The position numbers and the translations under genes were made by a program. Shown here in pieces: positions 16,944 to 26,432 of a stretch of 64,000 nt of DNA. Position 1 is the stretch's first letter. Every line of letters starts with the position of its first letter. This DNA comes from Mycobacterium syngnathidarum (lineage in GTDB: Bacteria > Actinomycetota > Actinomycetes > Mycobacteriales > Mycobacteriaceae): positions 186,001 through 250,000 of the forward strand of contig NZ_MLCL01000029.1 in NCBI RefSeq assembly GCF_001942625.1. Reading direction: 5' to 3'. Under the pieces are notes generated by a model that ran no database searches, was not told the origin of the DNA, and was given only the letters and a program-made list of their open reading frames with translations.

Positions 16944-17468
16944 TCAGCCACGCGCCCAGAGGCAGTAGCCGCTGAGCTTGGTCGTGAACATGTGGTCGCT
17001 GATCTCGACGGTCAGCTCCTGGCCCGGTTCGGCGCCGAATGTCGCCGGCTCTGAGGTCTTGCCCGCGCCAAGGACATCGACAACCTCGGCGCTGCAATGG
17101 GCTTCGGCCGTCAAAGGTGTGGCGGTCCAGGTGCCGCCCCGGGCCTCCGGATTCCGTCGTCCCTGTCCGTGCAAGATCACCTCGGGGCCGGTGGTCAGCC
17201 AGCGATCCGCCGAGGGATAGGGACTGCCGAAAGTCCGCCACGTGCCGTCATCGCACTGCAGTAGGCGCCGGTTGTTGCCGACTTGTCCGGGATCGGCCGG
17301 TGTCAGCGCCCCGGCGAGCATTTCGGTGCACGGCGAGTCAGGTTGCGGCGCCGTGGTTTCGGACGGTCCCGGTGGCAGCGGCTCTGGATCGGCGTGTGCG
17401 CAGGCGCTCGCAGTGAGTGCGGCAGCCACGGTCAGGGTCGCCGCACTCAACGCCAACGCTCGAGACAT
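16944..17468 (-). CDS. Small secreted protein, possible lipoprotein
   Basis: 174 residues. A signal sequence (about residues 1-22, ALSAATLTVAAALTASAC) ends in a possible lipobox at the cysteine; cleavage by signal peptidase I after AHA is an alternative. The mature protein has five further cysteines that could form disulfides, and a proline-rich start. Position suggests it is the counterpart of M. tuberculosis Rv2253, a secreted protein of unknown role. It lies four bases downstream of the DUF4185 gene and is probably co-transcribed with it. Confidence 0.7.
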   Translation of the reverse strand: MSRALALSAATLTVAAALTASACAHADPEPLPPGPSETTAPQPDSPCTEMLAGALTPADPGQVGNNRRLLQCDDGTWRTFGSPYPSADRWLTTGPEVILHGQGRRNPEARGGTWTATPLTAEAHCSAEVVDVLGAGKTSEPATFGAEPGQELTVEISDHMFTTKLSGYCLWARG

Positions 17469-17472
17469 CGGG

Positions 17473-19740
17473 CTACACCGAGATGGTCTTCATCGACGAC
17501 AGGTCTGTCTGCATCAACTGCACGTTGTAGTCGCCCCAGTACGACAGGTTGTAATACAGGTATTGCGAGTTGTCCTCGACCACATCGCCGTTGGCATCGA
17601 CCTTGTCGAAGTAGTCGGTGCCCGACATCGGATGGACCATCGGCGCGTACATGCCGGTGTTGTCCGTCAGGTTGTTTCTCACCAGCGTCGTCGTGTCCGA
17701 CCATTCACCCTGCGGCGAGTCCGACACCCGCATCACGACGTTGTTGCCGCCATCGGTGTAGAGCACGACGTACTTGCCCAGATATTCGTTGTACTGCACC
17801 GACATCTCACTGACATTGCCGCCCGTGGGCAGGCCGCCGACCCAGATGCCGTTGGCGATCTTGGTGAACAGCCCGAAGGTGAAGAAGTCCGCCACCTTGT
17901 AGAGCGTGGGCAGCAGATCGGTGCTGCTGGAACCGAACACCGGAACGGCCGCCGACGGGTCACCGGTAGTCCACTGTCCGACACCGTTGGAATCCTCACC
18001 GGCGAAGTACTCGTAGGCGTCGAGGTCGGTGATCCGGTCCTTTTCCACGCGGGCCACATACGCCGAACCCTGCCGGCCCGAGGGTGTTCCGTACACATAG
18101 ACGTACGGGTCGGCGGGGTCGTCCGACGTCACCATTGCGTTCTGCTGGAAGTGCTCGTCGCCGGGGACGTAGGCCGGGCCGGCGCGGAACCAGCCCGAGG
18201 AACGCACGGTGTCGGTATCGACCTGCCAGGTCTTGCCGCCGTCGTCGGAGTAGGCGATAGCTGAGTAGTTCGTGGTCCAGCTGCCCGGGTTGTCCCAGGT
18301 GCGGACCGACATCACGGTCGCGTACTGCGTAAAGGTGCCGTCCTCGTTCTCGATCGCGATCGCCGACGTCGGGATCATCGTGTACGTGTTGCCGAACAGC
18401 CCGTCATAGCCCGGGTCGTAGATGATCTGCGCTGCGCCGGCCGGGGCTCCGCCGGTGCCGTACCACGTCGGCGTGCCAGGCTCACCGGGCCTTGCGCCCG
18501 CATGGATCAGGGCATCGCTGAACTGCAGGCCGTTGGACAGGTCGGTGTCGGCGGTGCGGAACAGCACGTTGTTGCGCCAGTCGCCGGCCATGCCCGGCTC
18601 GCTGTAGGTATCGCCGAACAACGTGTAGATGATCGGTTTTCCGGTCGCGGGATCGGTGTAGCCGCTGTTCCACATGATGCCCAGGTCCGTCCCCGCGACG
18701 TACCAATGGTCGGTGTAGCCAACCCCGGTGACCCACCCCAGCTTCTGGGTGTACTCCGCCAGTGATGCCGGCACTTCGGGCTTGGGCGTCAGGCTATCGG
18801 TCTGCACCGCCACGGTGGGTGTGGCCGCCATCGGCTGGATCTCGCCCTCGGCCACCACCGAGGCGGCATCGTTGGCCGATACCACACGCGACGCGACCGG
18901 GCTGATGGATCGCTGGAATTCCCTACGGGTCCAGGCCATCATGGCCCACAGCGCGGGGGACTGGGCAGGTGCCACCGGGCTGCTGCCGGCGCCGAACGGC
19001 AACACGCCGGCGACGCTCAGCAGTGCCGAGACCACCGGCGGTGCAGTGACCTTGGGTGTGGTCGGCTCAGGTGGTGATGCCGGCACCGCCACAACGACGG
19101 GGTCTTGCTTCACGGTGGCAGGAAGGTCGAGCGACGTGGCTTCGGTGTGCTGCGTCGACATCGCCTCGCGGCTGCGCTGGTCGACGCTCTCGATGCTTTC
19201 CTTGACACGAACCACGACGGTGTCAGGGCGTGGCATGCGCTGCAGGTCAGGCACACTGGTCGCGGCTTCCGGGACGATCCGTGCGCTACCGGCCTTCTCG
19301 CCGTTACCGGTCTTCTTGCCGGTGTCGGCGTTCTTGCCGGCGTCGCTGGCATCGGTGATCGCGCCCTGAATCTTGCTCCGAGCCGTGGTCGGCCGACCAT
19401 GGTGCGGGGTGCGCGTGGAGTCCAGCCGGGTCTGTGCGTGCTTGACGGCGGCACCGACGTCGTTCAAGCCGGACTCGACATCCTTGCGGATACGTTCGCC
19501 GATCTTGGACAGCGTGCGCGACGGCGCGTTGGCCGGCTTCCTGGCGCTCGAAGGTTTGCTCGAAGTCTTCTTCTGTCCCGAGCCTGAGCTGGCGCCGTCG
19601 GAGCTCCCGGTGGTGGATTTGCCAGGGTCACCGGATCCGCTTTCGGCCCAGGCAATTCCGGTGCCCGAGGTCAATGCCGTTCCGATGCCGAGAGCAACGG
19701 CCAGTGCGCCGACGCGGCCGATGTATTTGGTCGATTCCAT
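17473..19740 (-). CDS. Secreted DUF4185 protein, candidate endo-D-arabinanase (GH183 type)
   Basis: About 755 residues. It has a signal peptide (cleavage likely after GIAWA, about residue 32), a low-complexity Ser/Lys/Pro linker to about residue 320, and then a DUF4185 beta-propeller-like domain with repeated Trp/Gly/Asp motifs (VTGVGYTDHWYVAGTDLG, YTLFGDTYSEPG). DUF4185 enzymes of mycobacteria were reported as the GH183 endo-D-arabinanases that cut arabinogalactan and lipoarabinomannan; this is from memory. The start is ATG 19740; an in-frame codon at 19761 is less likely. Role proposed: cell-wall arabinan remodelling. Confidence 0.8.
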   Translation of the reverse strand: MESTKYIGRVGALAVALGIGTALTSGTGIAWAESGSGDPGKSTTGSSDGASSGSGQKKTSSKPSSARKPANAPSRTLSKIGERIRKDVESGLNDVGAAVKHAQTRLDSTRTPHHGRPTTARSKIQGAITDASDAGKNADTGKKTGNGEKAGSARIVPEAATSVPDLQRMPRPDTVVVRVKESIESVDQRSREAMSTQHTEATSLDLPATVKQDPVVVAVPASPPEPTTPKVTAPPVVSALLSVAGVLPFGAGSSPVAPAQSPALWAMMAWTRREFQRSISPVASRVVSANDAASVVAEGEIQPMAATPTVAVQTDSLTPKPEVPASLAEYTQKLGWVTGVGYTDHWYVAGTDLGIMWNSGYTDPATGKPIIYTLFGDTYSEPGMAGDWRNNVLFRTADTDLSNGLQFSDALIHAGARPGEPGTPTWYGTGGAPAGAAQIIYDPGYDGLFGNTYTMIPTSAIAIENEDGTFTQYATVMSVRTWDNPGSWTTNYSAIAYSDDGGKTWQVDTDTVRSSGWFRAGPAYVPGDEHFQQNAMVTSDDPADPYVYVYGTPSGRQGSAYVARVEKDRITDLDAYEYFAGEDSNGVGQWTTGDPSAAVPVFGSSSTDLLPTLYKVADFFTFGLFTKIANGIWVGGLPTGGNVSEMSVQYNEYLGKYVVLYTDGGNNVVMRVSDSPQGEWSDTTTLVRNNLTDNTGMYAPMVHPMSGTDYFDKVDANGDVVEDNSQYLYYNLSYWGDYNVQLMQTDLSSMKTISV

Positions 19741-19861
19741 GACGCTCCGTAGCAAGTCCACTAACTCAACACCCCGGCCCAGTCGAAACGTACCGTGTGC
19801 CGTTCAGGGCGTTGGGCAAACACGCCGAATTGCCGGCGCGTGGTCGGCCTACGGGCTCACC

Positions 19862-21316
19862 TCAGGTGACCCGGTAGTGCGCTGGGTCTGGCTCGGAGAG
19901 CATCCGGGTGAGGGTTGCCCGGTCGAATGGCCAGAGATCGATGGTCCCCGCGTCGGTGAAATACCATGAATTGCATCCGGTGTTCCACACTGTCCGGCCG
20001 AGCCCATCGGCGACCGCGGCGTTGAAATCGTCGGTGGCCTGCTCGGTGACCTCGACCTCGGAAAGTTCTCCACTCTCGAATCGTTTGAGCCAGGCCACGA
20101 TGTAGCCGGCGGTGAGCTCAGCGGAGTACTGCAGCGGGATCGACCCGGTCGGCGAGTTCGGGCCGAGGACGGTGAACAGGTTGGGGAACCCGGGAATCGC
20201 GGTCATACGGTACGCCCGCGGGCCGTTGGCCCAGGCATCGTCGAGGGTGATGCCGTCACGACCCACGATCCTCATCGGGCGCATGTAGTTGTGCGCCTGA
20301 AACCCGGTGGCCAACATCACGACATCGACATCGTGGTGGGCACCGTCAGCGGTACGTATGCCGGTGGCGGTGAACTCCTGGATGGGATCAGCGATCAGGC
20401 GGGCGTTGGGCCGCTTGATGGCCCGGTAATACGAGCCCGAGACCACCTGTCGTTTGCACAGCGGCTCGTAGTCAGGAGTGAGTTTCGCGCGCAGCGCACG
20501 ATCGCGGACCTGACTGGTCAGACTCCAACGTGCATAGGACTGCACCAGCCGGCGTCGCCATGACGGCGTGGTCACGACGTCGGCGAGGATCTTCGACGCC
20601 CACTGCAGCCGCGCGTAGAGGAAGTCATGCCAAGCCGGCCGTCTGTGCAGCACCTTGCTCAGCAGCGATGGCTGCCGCAACGACATCGGGGCCCACAGGA
20701 TCCACTGCGGGGATCGCGCGAAGTGCAGGAGATTGCGAGCCCTCGGTTGCAGGGCTGAAACCACTTGTACGCCAGTCGATCCTGTGCCGATCACCGCGAT
20801 GCGTCTGCCGTCGGTCACCAGCTCCGGGTCCCACCGGGCGGTGTGCACGATCGGTCCGGCGAAGGTGTCCATGCCGGGAATCTCGGGCACCGCCGGGTGA
20901 TGCAGCACTCCGGTGGCGCAGATGACGAAATCAGCTGTCAGCGTGTCTGCGTCGGCTGTGACAAGCGTCCACGACGCGGTGGCACTGTCGTAGCAGGCCT
21001 CGACGACTTCGGTGTTGCAGCGCAGATGGGTGTCGAGGCCGAATTGTTCGACGACGTCGCGGTGATAGCGCTGGATGTCGGTGCCGCTTGCCCAGATGTG
21101 GCTCCAGTCGGGTTTGGGCGCAAACGAGAACTGGTAGATCTGGGAGGGGACGTCGCAGGTGAGGCCCGGGTAGCGGTTCCAATGCCAGACCCCGCCGACG
21201 TCGGAACCCTTTTCCAGGATCGTGAAATTCGAGAATCCGGCTTGCTTCAGGGTGTACGCGGTGGCGATGCCCGCCATACCGGCACCGATGATGACGATGC
21301 GGGCCTCGCGGCTCAT
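19862..21316 (-). CDS. Flavin-containing monooxygenase, Baeyer-Villiger type
   Basis: 484 residues. It has an FAD motif GAGMAGIA (about 11-18), the Baeyer-Villiger fingerprint FAGPIVHTARWD (FxGxxxHxxxWD) and an NADP motif GTGSTGVQ. These enzymes insert one oxygen from O2 next to a ketone, or oxidise S/N centres. The ATG overlaps the stop of the SDR gene at 21313. The pair suggests alcohol to ketone (SDR), then ester or lactone (monooxygenase), with the esterase at 22960 as a possible third step. Substrate unknown. Confidence 0.87.
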   Translation of the reverse strand: MSREARIVIIGAGMAGIATAYTLKQAGFSNFTILEKGSDVGGVWHWNRYPGLTCDVPSQIYQFSFAPKPDWSHIWASGTDIQRYHRDVVEQFGLDTHLRCNTEVVEACYDSATASWTLVTADADTLTADFVICATGVLHHPAVPEIPGMDTFAGPIVHTARWDPELVTDGRRIAVIGTGSTGVQVVSALQPRARNLLHFARSPQWILWAPMSLRQPSLLSKVLHRRPAWHDFLYARLQWASKILADVVTTPSWRRRLVQSYARWSLTSQVRDRALRAKLTPDYEPLCKRQVVSGSYYRAIKRPNARLIADPIQEFTATGIRTADGAHHDVDVVMLATGFQAHNYMRPMRIVGRDGITLDDAWANGPRAYRMTAIPGFPNLFTVLGPNSPTGSIPLQYSAELTAGYIVAWLKRFESGELSEVEVTEQATDDFNAAVADGLGRTVWNTGCNSWYFTDAGTIDLWPFDRATLTRMLSEPDPAHYRVT

Positions 21317-22203
21317 CGGGCTTCCTTTCCGGCGGCCGGCGGGTGGGCGGCATGATCTTTCGACTGCCGGTCGATGCGCTGCAGGTATGCGGCCCGGCCC
21401 TGTGCGTCGAGCGCAGTCAGAGCGCGACGGTCATCGATTCTGTCTCGCACGGCACGCTGGATCGCCTCGGGTACCAGGGCGTCGACAAGAGCCCACCCGG
21501 AGGCGACCCAGCCCGGAACCGATGTGCGGGCGGCGCGGGTGCGGACCGTGTTGAGGATCGCTTGCGCCACATCGTCGGGATCCACCGTGGGAAGGCCGTT
21601 TCCGAGCTGCACACCCGAGGTGAGTTCGGTGCGGACTGCCGACGGCAACACGGCGGACACCGAGACCCCGGTGCCCGCGTATTCACGACGCGCCGCGAGT
21701 GAGGCGCCCAGCGCGGCGAACTTGCTGGCGTTGTAGGTCACCATGCCCGGGATCGGGATCATGCCCGCCATCGAGGCCACATTGACCACGTGACCGCGAC
21801 CGCGCGCCACCATCGAAGGGATCACCGCGCGCATGCCGTTGAGGACACCTCGCACGTTGACGTCGAGGATGAGGTCAGTCGTCGCCTCGGATTCGGCGTC
21901 GAACGCCCCAAGGGGCATGACCCCGGCGTTGTTGACCAAGATGTCGACGCTGCCCGATTCGCGGATGGCCTGCGCGAGGAAGCGGTCCCATGACGACCGC
22001 TGCGTGACATCGAGGTAGGCCGCCCGGCAGCGGGGGATACCGGCTGCGGTCGCCGCGGCGACATCGGCGTCGACATCGCCGATCCACACCGTGGCGCCAC
22101 GGGCGGAGAACAGCTCCGCTGTCGTGGCGCCGATGCCGCGCGCCCCGCCGGTGACGATCACCATCGCTCCGTCTACCGACCGCCGTCGCTGTGAAAACCG
22201 CAC
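21313..22203 (-). CDS. SDR family oxidoreductase paired with the monooxygenase
   Basis: 296 residues with TGGARGIG (about 18-25), NNAG (about 91-94), the catalytic Ser in NVASMAG and YNASK (about 156-160). It has the long C-terminal extension of the lipid/sterol SDR group. It is upstream of and coupled by ATGA to the Baeyer-Villiger-type gene, and divergent from the TetR at 22309, which probably controls it. Probable reaction: NAD(P)-linked oxidation of a secondary alcohol. Confidence 0.87.
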   Translation of the reverse strand: MRFSQRRRSVDGAMVIVTGGARGIGATTAELFSARGATVWIGDVDADVAAATAAGIPRCRAAYLDVTQRSSWDRFLAQAIRESGSVDILVNNAGVMPLGAFDAESEATTDLILDVNVRGVLNGMRAVIPSMVARGRGHVVNVASMAGMIPIPGMVTYNASKFAALGASLAARREYAGTGVSVSAVLPSAVRTELTSGVQLGNGLPTVDPDDVAQAILNTVRTRAARTSVPGWVASGWALVDALVPEAIQRAVRDRIDDRRALTALDAQGRAAYLQRIDRQSKDHAAHPPAAGKEAR

Positions 22204-22239
22204 GTCATGCCTCCCCTTGGGTCCTCCACAACCACTCGA

Positions 22240-22252
22240 ATACCGACGGTAT
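22240..22252. promoter_or_regulatory. Perfect palindrome ATACCGACGGTAT, operator candidate
   Basis: A perfect inverted repeat (arms ATACCG/CGGTAT around one base) in the 105-bp gap between the divergent SDR and TetR genes. It is the natural place for autoregulation by the TetR at 22309 and for control of the SDR-monooxygenase pair. Confidence 0.55.
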
Positions 22253-22296
22253 CTGAATACTACGAGTTAATTCAATACCCGAAGTCCGCCGCGAAC

Positions 22297-22302
22297 TATC
22301 AT
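22297..22302 (+). promoter_or_regulatory. -10 box of a leaderless TetR transcript
   Basis: TATCAT matches the TANNNT -10 box and stands six bases before ATG 22309, so transcription would begin at the start codon. No Shine-Dalgarno is present. This supports ATG 22309 over in-frame upstream codons. Confidence 0.45.
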
Positions 22303-22308
22303 CAGCGC

Positions 22309-22959
22309 ATGCCGCGGCTGACCAGGGCTCAACGCCAGGAACAGACGCGGGCCGAACTCTTGGAGGCGGCCAAGCAGCGTTTCCTGACTCACGGCTACGC
22401 CGCCACCAGCCTTGAAGACATCGCCGACGACGCGGGTTTCTCAAAGGGCGCGGTGTACTCCAACTTCGGGAGCAAGCCGAATTTGTGCCGCGATGTCCTT
22501 GAGCTGATCCACCGGGAGAAGTTCGCCGAGATGGCCGAAGTCGCGATATCCGACGCTGAGTTGGACAGTCGCGTGACCGCCTTGAGTGCGTGGCTGGAGC
22601 GCACCGCGGGCGACGTCGGCTGGACCATGCTCGAGCTCGAGTTCGCGGTGCTGTCGCGGAACAACCCTGAACTTTCCGAGATGATCACGTCCTTGCGCAA
22701 CGAAGCCGCCCAGATGGTCATCGACGTACTTCGGTCGATGTCGGCCGAACTCGGCCTGACCGAAACGCAATTGGCCCACAGCGAGGTGGCGACAAGCCTG
22801 GAGGATCTCGGCAACCTCTTGCTCAGCGCCGGCATCGGTCTGGGCATCCAGCGGGCCATCGACCCGTCGGTGCCTGCGCGACCGTTCACCGACGCGTTCG
22901 GCCACCTGGTGAAACTGCTTGCCGCCCTAGGGTCGCCGAAGCAAACCGAAGGAGCTTGA
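22309..22959 (+). CDS. TetR family transcriptional regulator
   Basis: 216 residues. The N-terminal helix-turn-helix is canonical (RAELLEAAKQRFLTHGYAAT, then LEDIADDAGFSKGAVYSNF), with a C-terminal ligand domain. It is divergent from the SDR-monooxygenase operon and directly abuts the alpha/beta-hydrolase gene (TGA then ATG with no gap). It is therefore the likely local regulator of the alcohol, ketone and ester genes on both sides. Confidence 0.9.
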   Translation: MPRLTRAQRQEQTRAELLEAAKQRFLTHGYAATSLEDIADDAGFSKGAVYSNFGSKPNLCRDVLELIHREKFAEMAEVAISDAELDSRVTALSAWLERTAGDVGWTMLELEFAVLSRNNPELSEMITSLRNEAAQMVIDVLRSMSAELGLTETQLAHSEVATSLEDLGNLLLSAGIGLGIQRAIDPSVPARPFTDAFGHLVKLLAALGSPKQTEGA

Positions 22960-24009
22960 ATGGCATCACCCACCGCTGCAGTGTCGACACGACGCCCGAG
23001 TCGTAGATCCCGCGCGTGTTACGGCATCGCCCGCCGGACCCTGCTCGTCCAGGTGAACAGATCGGTTGCCTACCAAGGAAACCGAGCCGTCGAGGATCGT
23101 CTTGCCGCGATCGGCCGTCGCATCAATGCCCTTGCGCGGCTGCAACGGCTTCGTCCGCGGCGGGGACTGCGGGTCAGCCGGATCACGCTCGGTCAGGTCA
23201 CCGTCGAGACCGTCCGCACAGCCGAATCGGCTCATCGCCCGCTTGCCGACGGCGCCATCCTCTATCTGCATGGCGGCGGGTTTTTTCTCGGTGGGTTCGA
23301 CACACATCAGCACGTCGTCGTCGCACTTGCCCGGCAGACGCAACTTCCCGTGGTGCACGTCGAGTACCGACAGCACCCCGAGGTGACTGTCGACGAATCC
23401 GTCGCAGACTGTCTGCGCGCCTACCGCTGGTTGTTGGACCAGGGTGCGGACCCGGCCCGCACCGTCGTGGCGGGCGACTCGGCAGGTGGATTCCTGGCCT
23501 TCGCAACGGTTCTCGCTGCTCAGCAACAGGGCATCGGTACCCCGGCCGGCGTCATCGGGGTCAGCCCGTTGCTCGAGCTGGACGGGGCACGCCGCTCGGC
23601 GCATGCCAACTTCGCCGAGGACCGGATGGGGATTGGACGTGCCCTGCCGATGATCGTCGAATGCGTCGGACCCAAGAACTCGGACTGTCATGCCCTCTCA
23701 CCGGTCAACGGCGTACTCACCGATTTTCCGCCGAGCCTGATCATCGCGGCCGAATCCGAGGCGCTGCGCTGCGACGCCGAACGTATGCATGAGGTGCTGA
23801 CGGATGCCGGACGGCAGTGCACTCTCAAGGTCTGGCCCGGTCAGCTGCACGCCTTCCCGGCGTTCCTGCCGTTTCTGCCAGAGAGCCGTGAGGCCCGCGA
23901 CTGCATGGTCGAGTTCATTCAGGACTGTGTGGGCACCAGCAAGCGCAGTGCAGCGGGCACCGCGGATACCGTGACCGGCAACGGAAGGGCGAAATCCCCG
24001 TCGGCATAA
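22960..24009 (+). CDS. Alpha/beta hydrolase (hormone-sensitive-lipase type esterase)
   Basis: 349 residues. The oxyanion motif HGGG (in YLHGGGFFLGG) and the nucleophile motif GDSAGG place it in the HSL/family IV esterases. A later Asp and the His in GQLHAFPAF complete the triad. It probably hydrolyses short or medium acyl esters, perhaps the product of the monooxygenase across the TetR gene. It has a good AAGGAG site. Its last 91 bp overlap the 3' end of the convergent diacylglycerol kinase gene, a long overlap. Confidence 0.85.
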   Translation: MASPTAAVSTRRPSRRSRACYGIARRTLLVQVNRSVAYQGNRAVEDRLAAIGRRINALARLQRLRPRRGLRVSRITLGQVTVETVRTAESAHRPLADGAILYLHGGGFFLGGFDTHQHVVVALARQTQLPVVHVEYRQHPEVTVDESVADCLRAYRWLLDQGADPARTVVAGDSAGGFLAFATVLAAQQQGIGTPAGVIGVSPLLELDGARRSAHANFAEDRMGIGRALPMIVECVGPKNSDCHALSPVNGVLTDFPPSLIIAAESEALRCDAERMHEVLTDAGRQCTLKVWPGQLHAFPAFLPFLPESREARDCMVEFIQDCVGTSKRSAAGTADTVTGNGRAKSPSA

Positions 24010-24818
24010 GCGTTGATCCCCGGGCATTCGACGTGGACCGACCTGGCGCGCTTGGTGGTCACCTCCTCGAGATCGACATGGGTGCCCTTGAAAACGGTCG
24101 GGAACAGCCGGATCAACCGGGTGCGGGAGGCCGAGGTGATCATCGTGACATCGAGCAGGCCGTCCGAGTGGTCGGCGCCCGGGCAGATCAGCATGCCGCC
24201 GCCGTAGCTGCGGGTGTTCCCGAACGCCGCCAGCGTGAGCTCGGTGCGGATCTCCGGCTCGTCGTCGAAGGTGAGCCGGAACGGCAGCAGCCGTAGCTTC
24301 GAGATCTCCGCGAGCATCGCGATGTTGTAGCGCATCCGGCCGTGCGGCCAACGCATCCGGTTGGTGCGGTCGCTGACCAGGGAATCGAACCCGGCGGCCA
24401 TCACGGTGCCGAACCACTTCACCGCTCCGGTGGCATCCTCGATACGGCCGAGGTCGACCGTCTCGGTGTGGCCGTCGGCGATGACATCGGCCGCGGCCTC
24501 GGGATCGCCTGTCGGCAAATGGTATTCACGGGCATGATCGTTGCCGGTGCCGGCGGGCACGATGCCCAGCGGCACGTCACCGGTGGCCAGCGCCTGCAGG
24601 GCCAGGGAGATCACGCCGTCGCCGCCGACCACGACAAGCGCATCGGTGCCGCGGTCGAGCGCGTCATCGACCAGTCGGCGGGCGTGGGCGGCGTCGGTCC
24701 CCACGATCGCGCACACGTCGATACCGCGTCGCTGGAGGTGTGCGACCGCCCGCTCCGCCGCGTGCGGCGCATTCCCGTGCCCCGACAGGGGATTGGTCAG
24801 GACCGTTACCTGCTTCAC
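23919..24818 (-). CDS. Diacylglycerol kinase-family lipid kinase
   Basis: 299 residues of the DgkB/LCB5-like family. TNPLSGHG is near the start, the nucleotide motif GGDG is at residues 65-68, and PAGTGNDHARE follows. It transfers phosphate from ATP to diacylglycerol or a related lipid; the M. tuberculosis neighbour-equivalent Rv2252 is described as a diacylglycerol kinase used for phosphatidylinositol mannoside synthesis (from memory). Its ATG overlaps the stop of the FAD-oxidase gene, so it is in one operon with it. Confidence 0.86.
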   Translation of the reverse strand: MKQVTVLTNPLSGHGNAPHAAERAVAHLQRRGIDVCAIVGTDAAHARRLVDDALDRGTDALVVVGGDGVISLALQALATGDVPLGIVPAGTGNDHAREYHLPTGDPEAAADVIADGHTETVDLGRIEDATGAVKWFGTVMAAGFDSLVSDRTNRMRWPHGRMRYNIAMLAEISKLRLLPFRLTFDDEPEIRTELTLAAFGNTRSYGGGMLICPGADHSDGLLDVTMITSASRTRLIRLFPTVFKGTHVDLEEVTTKRARSVHVECPGINAYADGDFALPLPVTVSAVPAALRLLVPTQS

Positions 24819-26428
24819 GGAATCAGCTTGCCCGGGTTGAGGATTCCGGTGGGGTCCAGAGTGGCCTTGACGGCCCGTAGCACCTCGACGCCGAGGTCAC
24901 CGATCTCGTCACGCATCCACGGGCGGTGATCCGCGCCGACCGCGTGGTGGTGGGTGATGGTGCCGCCATTGCGGACCATGGCGTCCGACGCCGCGGTCTT
25001 GGCTTTGCGCCACTGCTCGATCGGATTGCCGCGCTGCGCGGCGACGACCGTGAAATACAGCGAGGCGCCGGTGGGGTACACATGCGAAATGTGGCACATC
25101 ACCAGGGCCGGCGTGCCGGATTCGGCGAGCGTGGTGGTCAGCGCTTCGGTCACCGCGGCTTTCAGTGCCGCCAGGTTGGACCACGTGGTGGCGGTTTCCA
25201 GGGTTTCGCACAGCGCTCCGGCCGCCAGCAGCGAATCGCGCAGGTACGGGGCGTTGAACCGGCCGTGTTCCCAGTCGCGGGCCGGGGCCTCGCCCAGTGA
25301 GGTGCCGCCGTGGGCTTGCAGGACGTCTCGTGTCTCGGCATGCCGGCTCTGGGTGTGAGCCGCGGTTCCCTCGAACAGTGTGATGGCCAGGCAGCCGCCG
25401 GTAATGCTCTGCTCGCCAATGCTTTCCGTGGTGGCGAGGTTCACGCCGGTCTCGGCTTCGTCGGAGAGCCGCAGCACCGTCGGCCCGGATCCGGTCTGGA
25501 TCACGGCCCGCAGGGCTTCGGCACCGGTGGCGAAATCCGGGAAGGACCACGCCTCGTAGCGCGTGGACTCGGGCACTGGATGGACCCGAACCCGGACGCG
25601 GGTGATGACGCCGAACACGCCTTCCGAGCCCAGGAGCAGTTGCCGCAGATCGGGTCCCGCGGCCGAGGCCGGAGCCCGGCCCAGGTCGAGCGTGCCCGCC
25701 GGCGTGACGGCGCGCAGACCGCGCACCATGTCGTCGAAGCGTCCGTAACCGGCGGAGTCCTGGCCTGAGGATCGGGTGGCGGCGAACCCGCCGATCGTGG
25801 CGAACTGGAAGCTCTGCGGAAAGTGGCCGAGCGAAAAGCCCTGCGCGCCAAGCAGGGCCTCGGCCTGAGGGCCGGTGACCCCCGCACCGAACTCGGCCTC
25901 ACCGGCAACGGGGTCAAGGTTGTGCAGCGCATCGAACCGGCGCAGGTCCAGCGTGACAGCGGCGGTGAACCCCTCACGCAGCGGGTCCAGCCCGCCCACG
26001 ACGCTGGTTCCGCCGCCGAACGGGACGACGGCGATGCGATGCTCGGCGCAGTGGGCCAGGATGGCGGCGACCTCGTCATCCGAGCCTGGAAGCAGCACCG
26101 CGTCGGGTGCCTCCTGTGGCCCGGAACCGTTGCGGCGCAGCAGGTCCACTGTGGACTTCCCCCCGGCGTGCAACAGCCGCGACATTGTGTCCGTACCACA
26201 GTGCTGTGCACCGACGATCGCGACGAGGGCGTCGCGATCGGTGTCGGACAACGCCGACGGAAGCAACTGCACCTGTTCGGGTGTCGGCTCCGTCGCCGAT
26301 GCGGCGTCGACACCCAGGGCCTGCCGGAGCAGGGACCGGATTCCGTCCGACAGCGGTTTGGCTGCCTGTGGGTCGCCCCAGGCATTCCACTTCATCGGAG
26401 GCAGAAACTGTTCGGCCGGCTGAGTCAT
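24815..26428 (-). CDS. FAD-binding oxidase, alkyl-dihydroxyacetonephosphate synthase-like
   Basis: 537 residues. It has the PCMH/VAO FAD domain with VVPFGGGTSVVGG (about 133-145) and a C-terminal cap holding ITHHHAVG and ILNPGKL. It is closest in layout to alkyl-DHAP synthases, which replace an acyl chain by an alkyl chain in ether-lipid synthesis, and to glycolate/lactate oxidases of the same fold. The coupled lipid kinase and the nearby glpD gene support a glycerophospholipid or ether-lipid role. It is divergent from the TetR at 26446 with only 17 bp between the start codons. Confidence 0.83.
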   Translation of the reverse strand: MTQPAEQFLPPMKWNAWGDPQAAKPLSDGIRSLLRQALGVDAASATEPTPEQVQLLPSALSDTDRDALVAIVGAQHCGTDTMSRLLHAGGKSTVDLLRRNGSGPQEAPDAVLLPGSDDEVAAILAHCAEHRIAVVPFGGGTSVVGGLDPLREGFTAAVTLDLRRFDALHNLDPVAGEAEFGAGVTGPQAEALLGAQGFSLGHFPQSFQFATIGGFAATRSSGQDSAGYGRFDDMVRGLRAVTPAGTLDLGRAPASAAGPDLRQLLLGSEGVFGVITRVRVRVHPVPESTRYEAWSFPDFATGAEALRAVIQTGSGPTVLRLSDEAETGVNLATTESIGEQSITGGCLAITLFEGTAAHTQSRHAETRDVLQAHGGTSLGEAPARDWEHGRFNAPYLRDSLLAAGALCETLETATTWSNLAALKAAVTEALTTTLAESGTPALVMCHISHVYPTGASLYFTVVAAQRGNPIEQWRKAKTAASDAMVRNGGTITHHHAVGADHRPWMRDEIGDLGVEVLRAVKATLDPTGILNPGKLIP

Positions 26429-26432
26429 GCGT

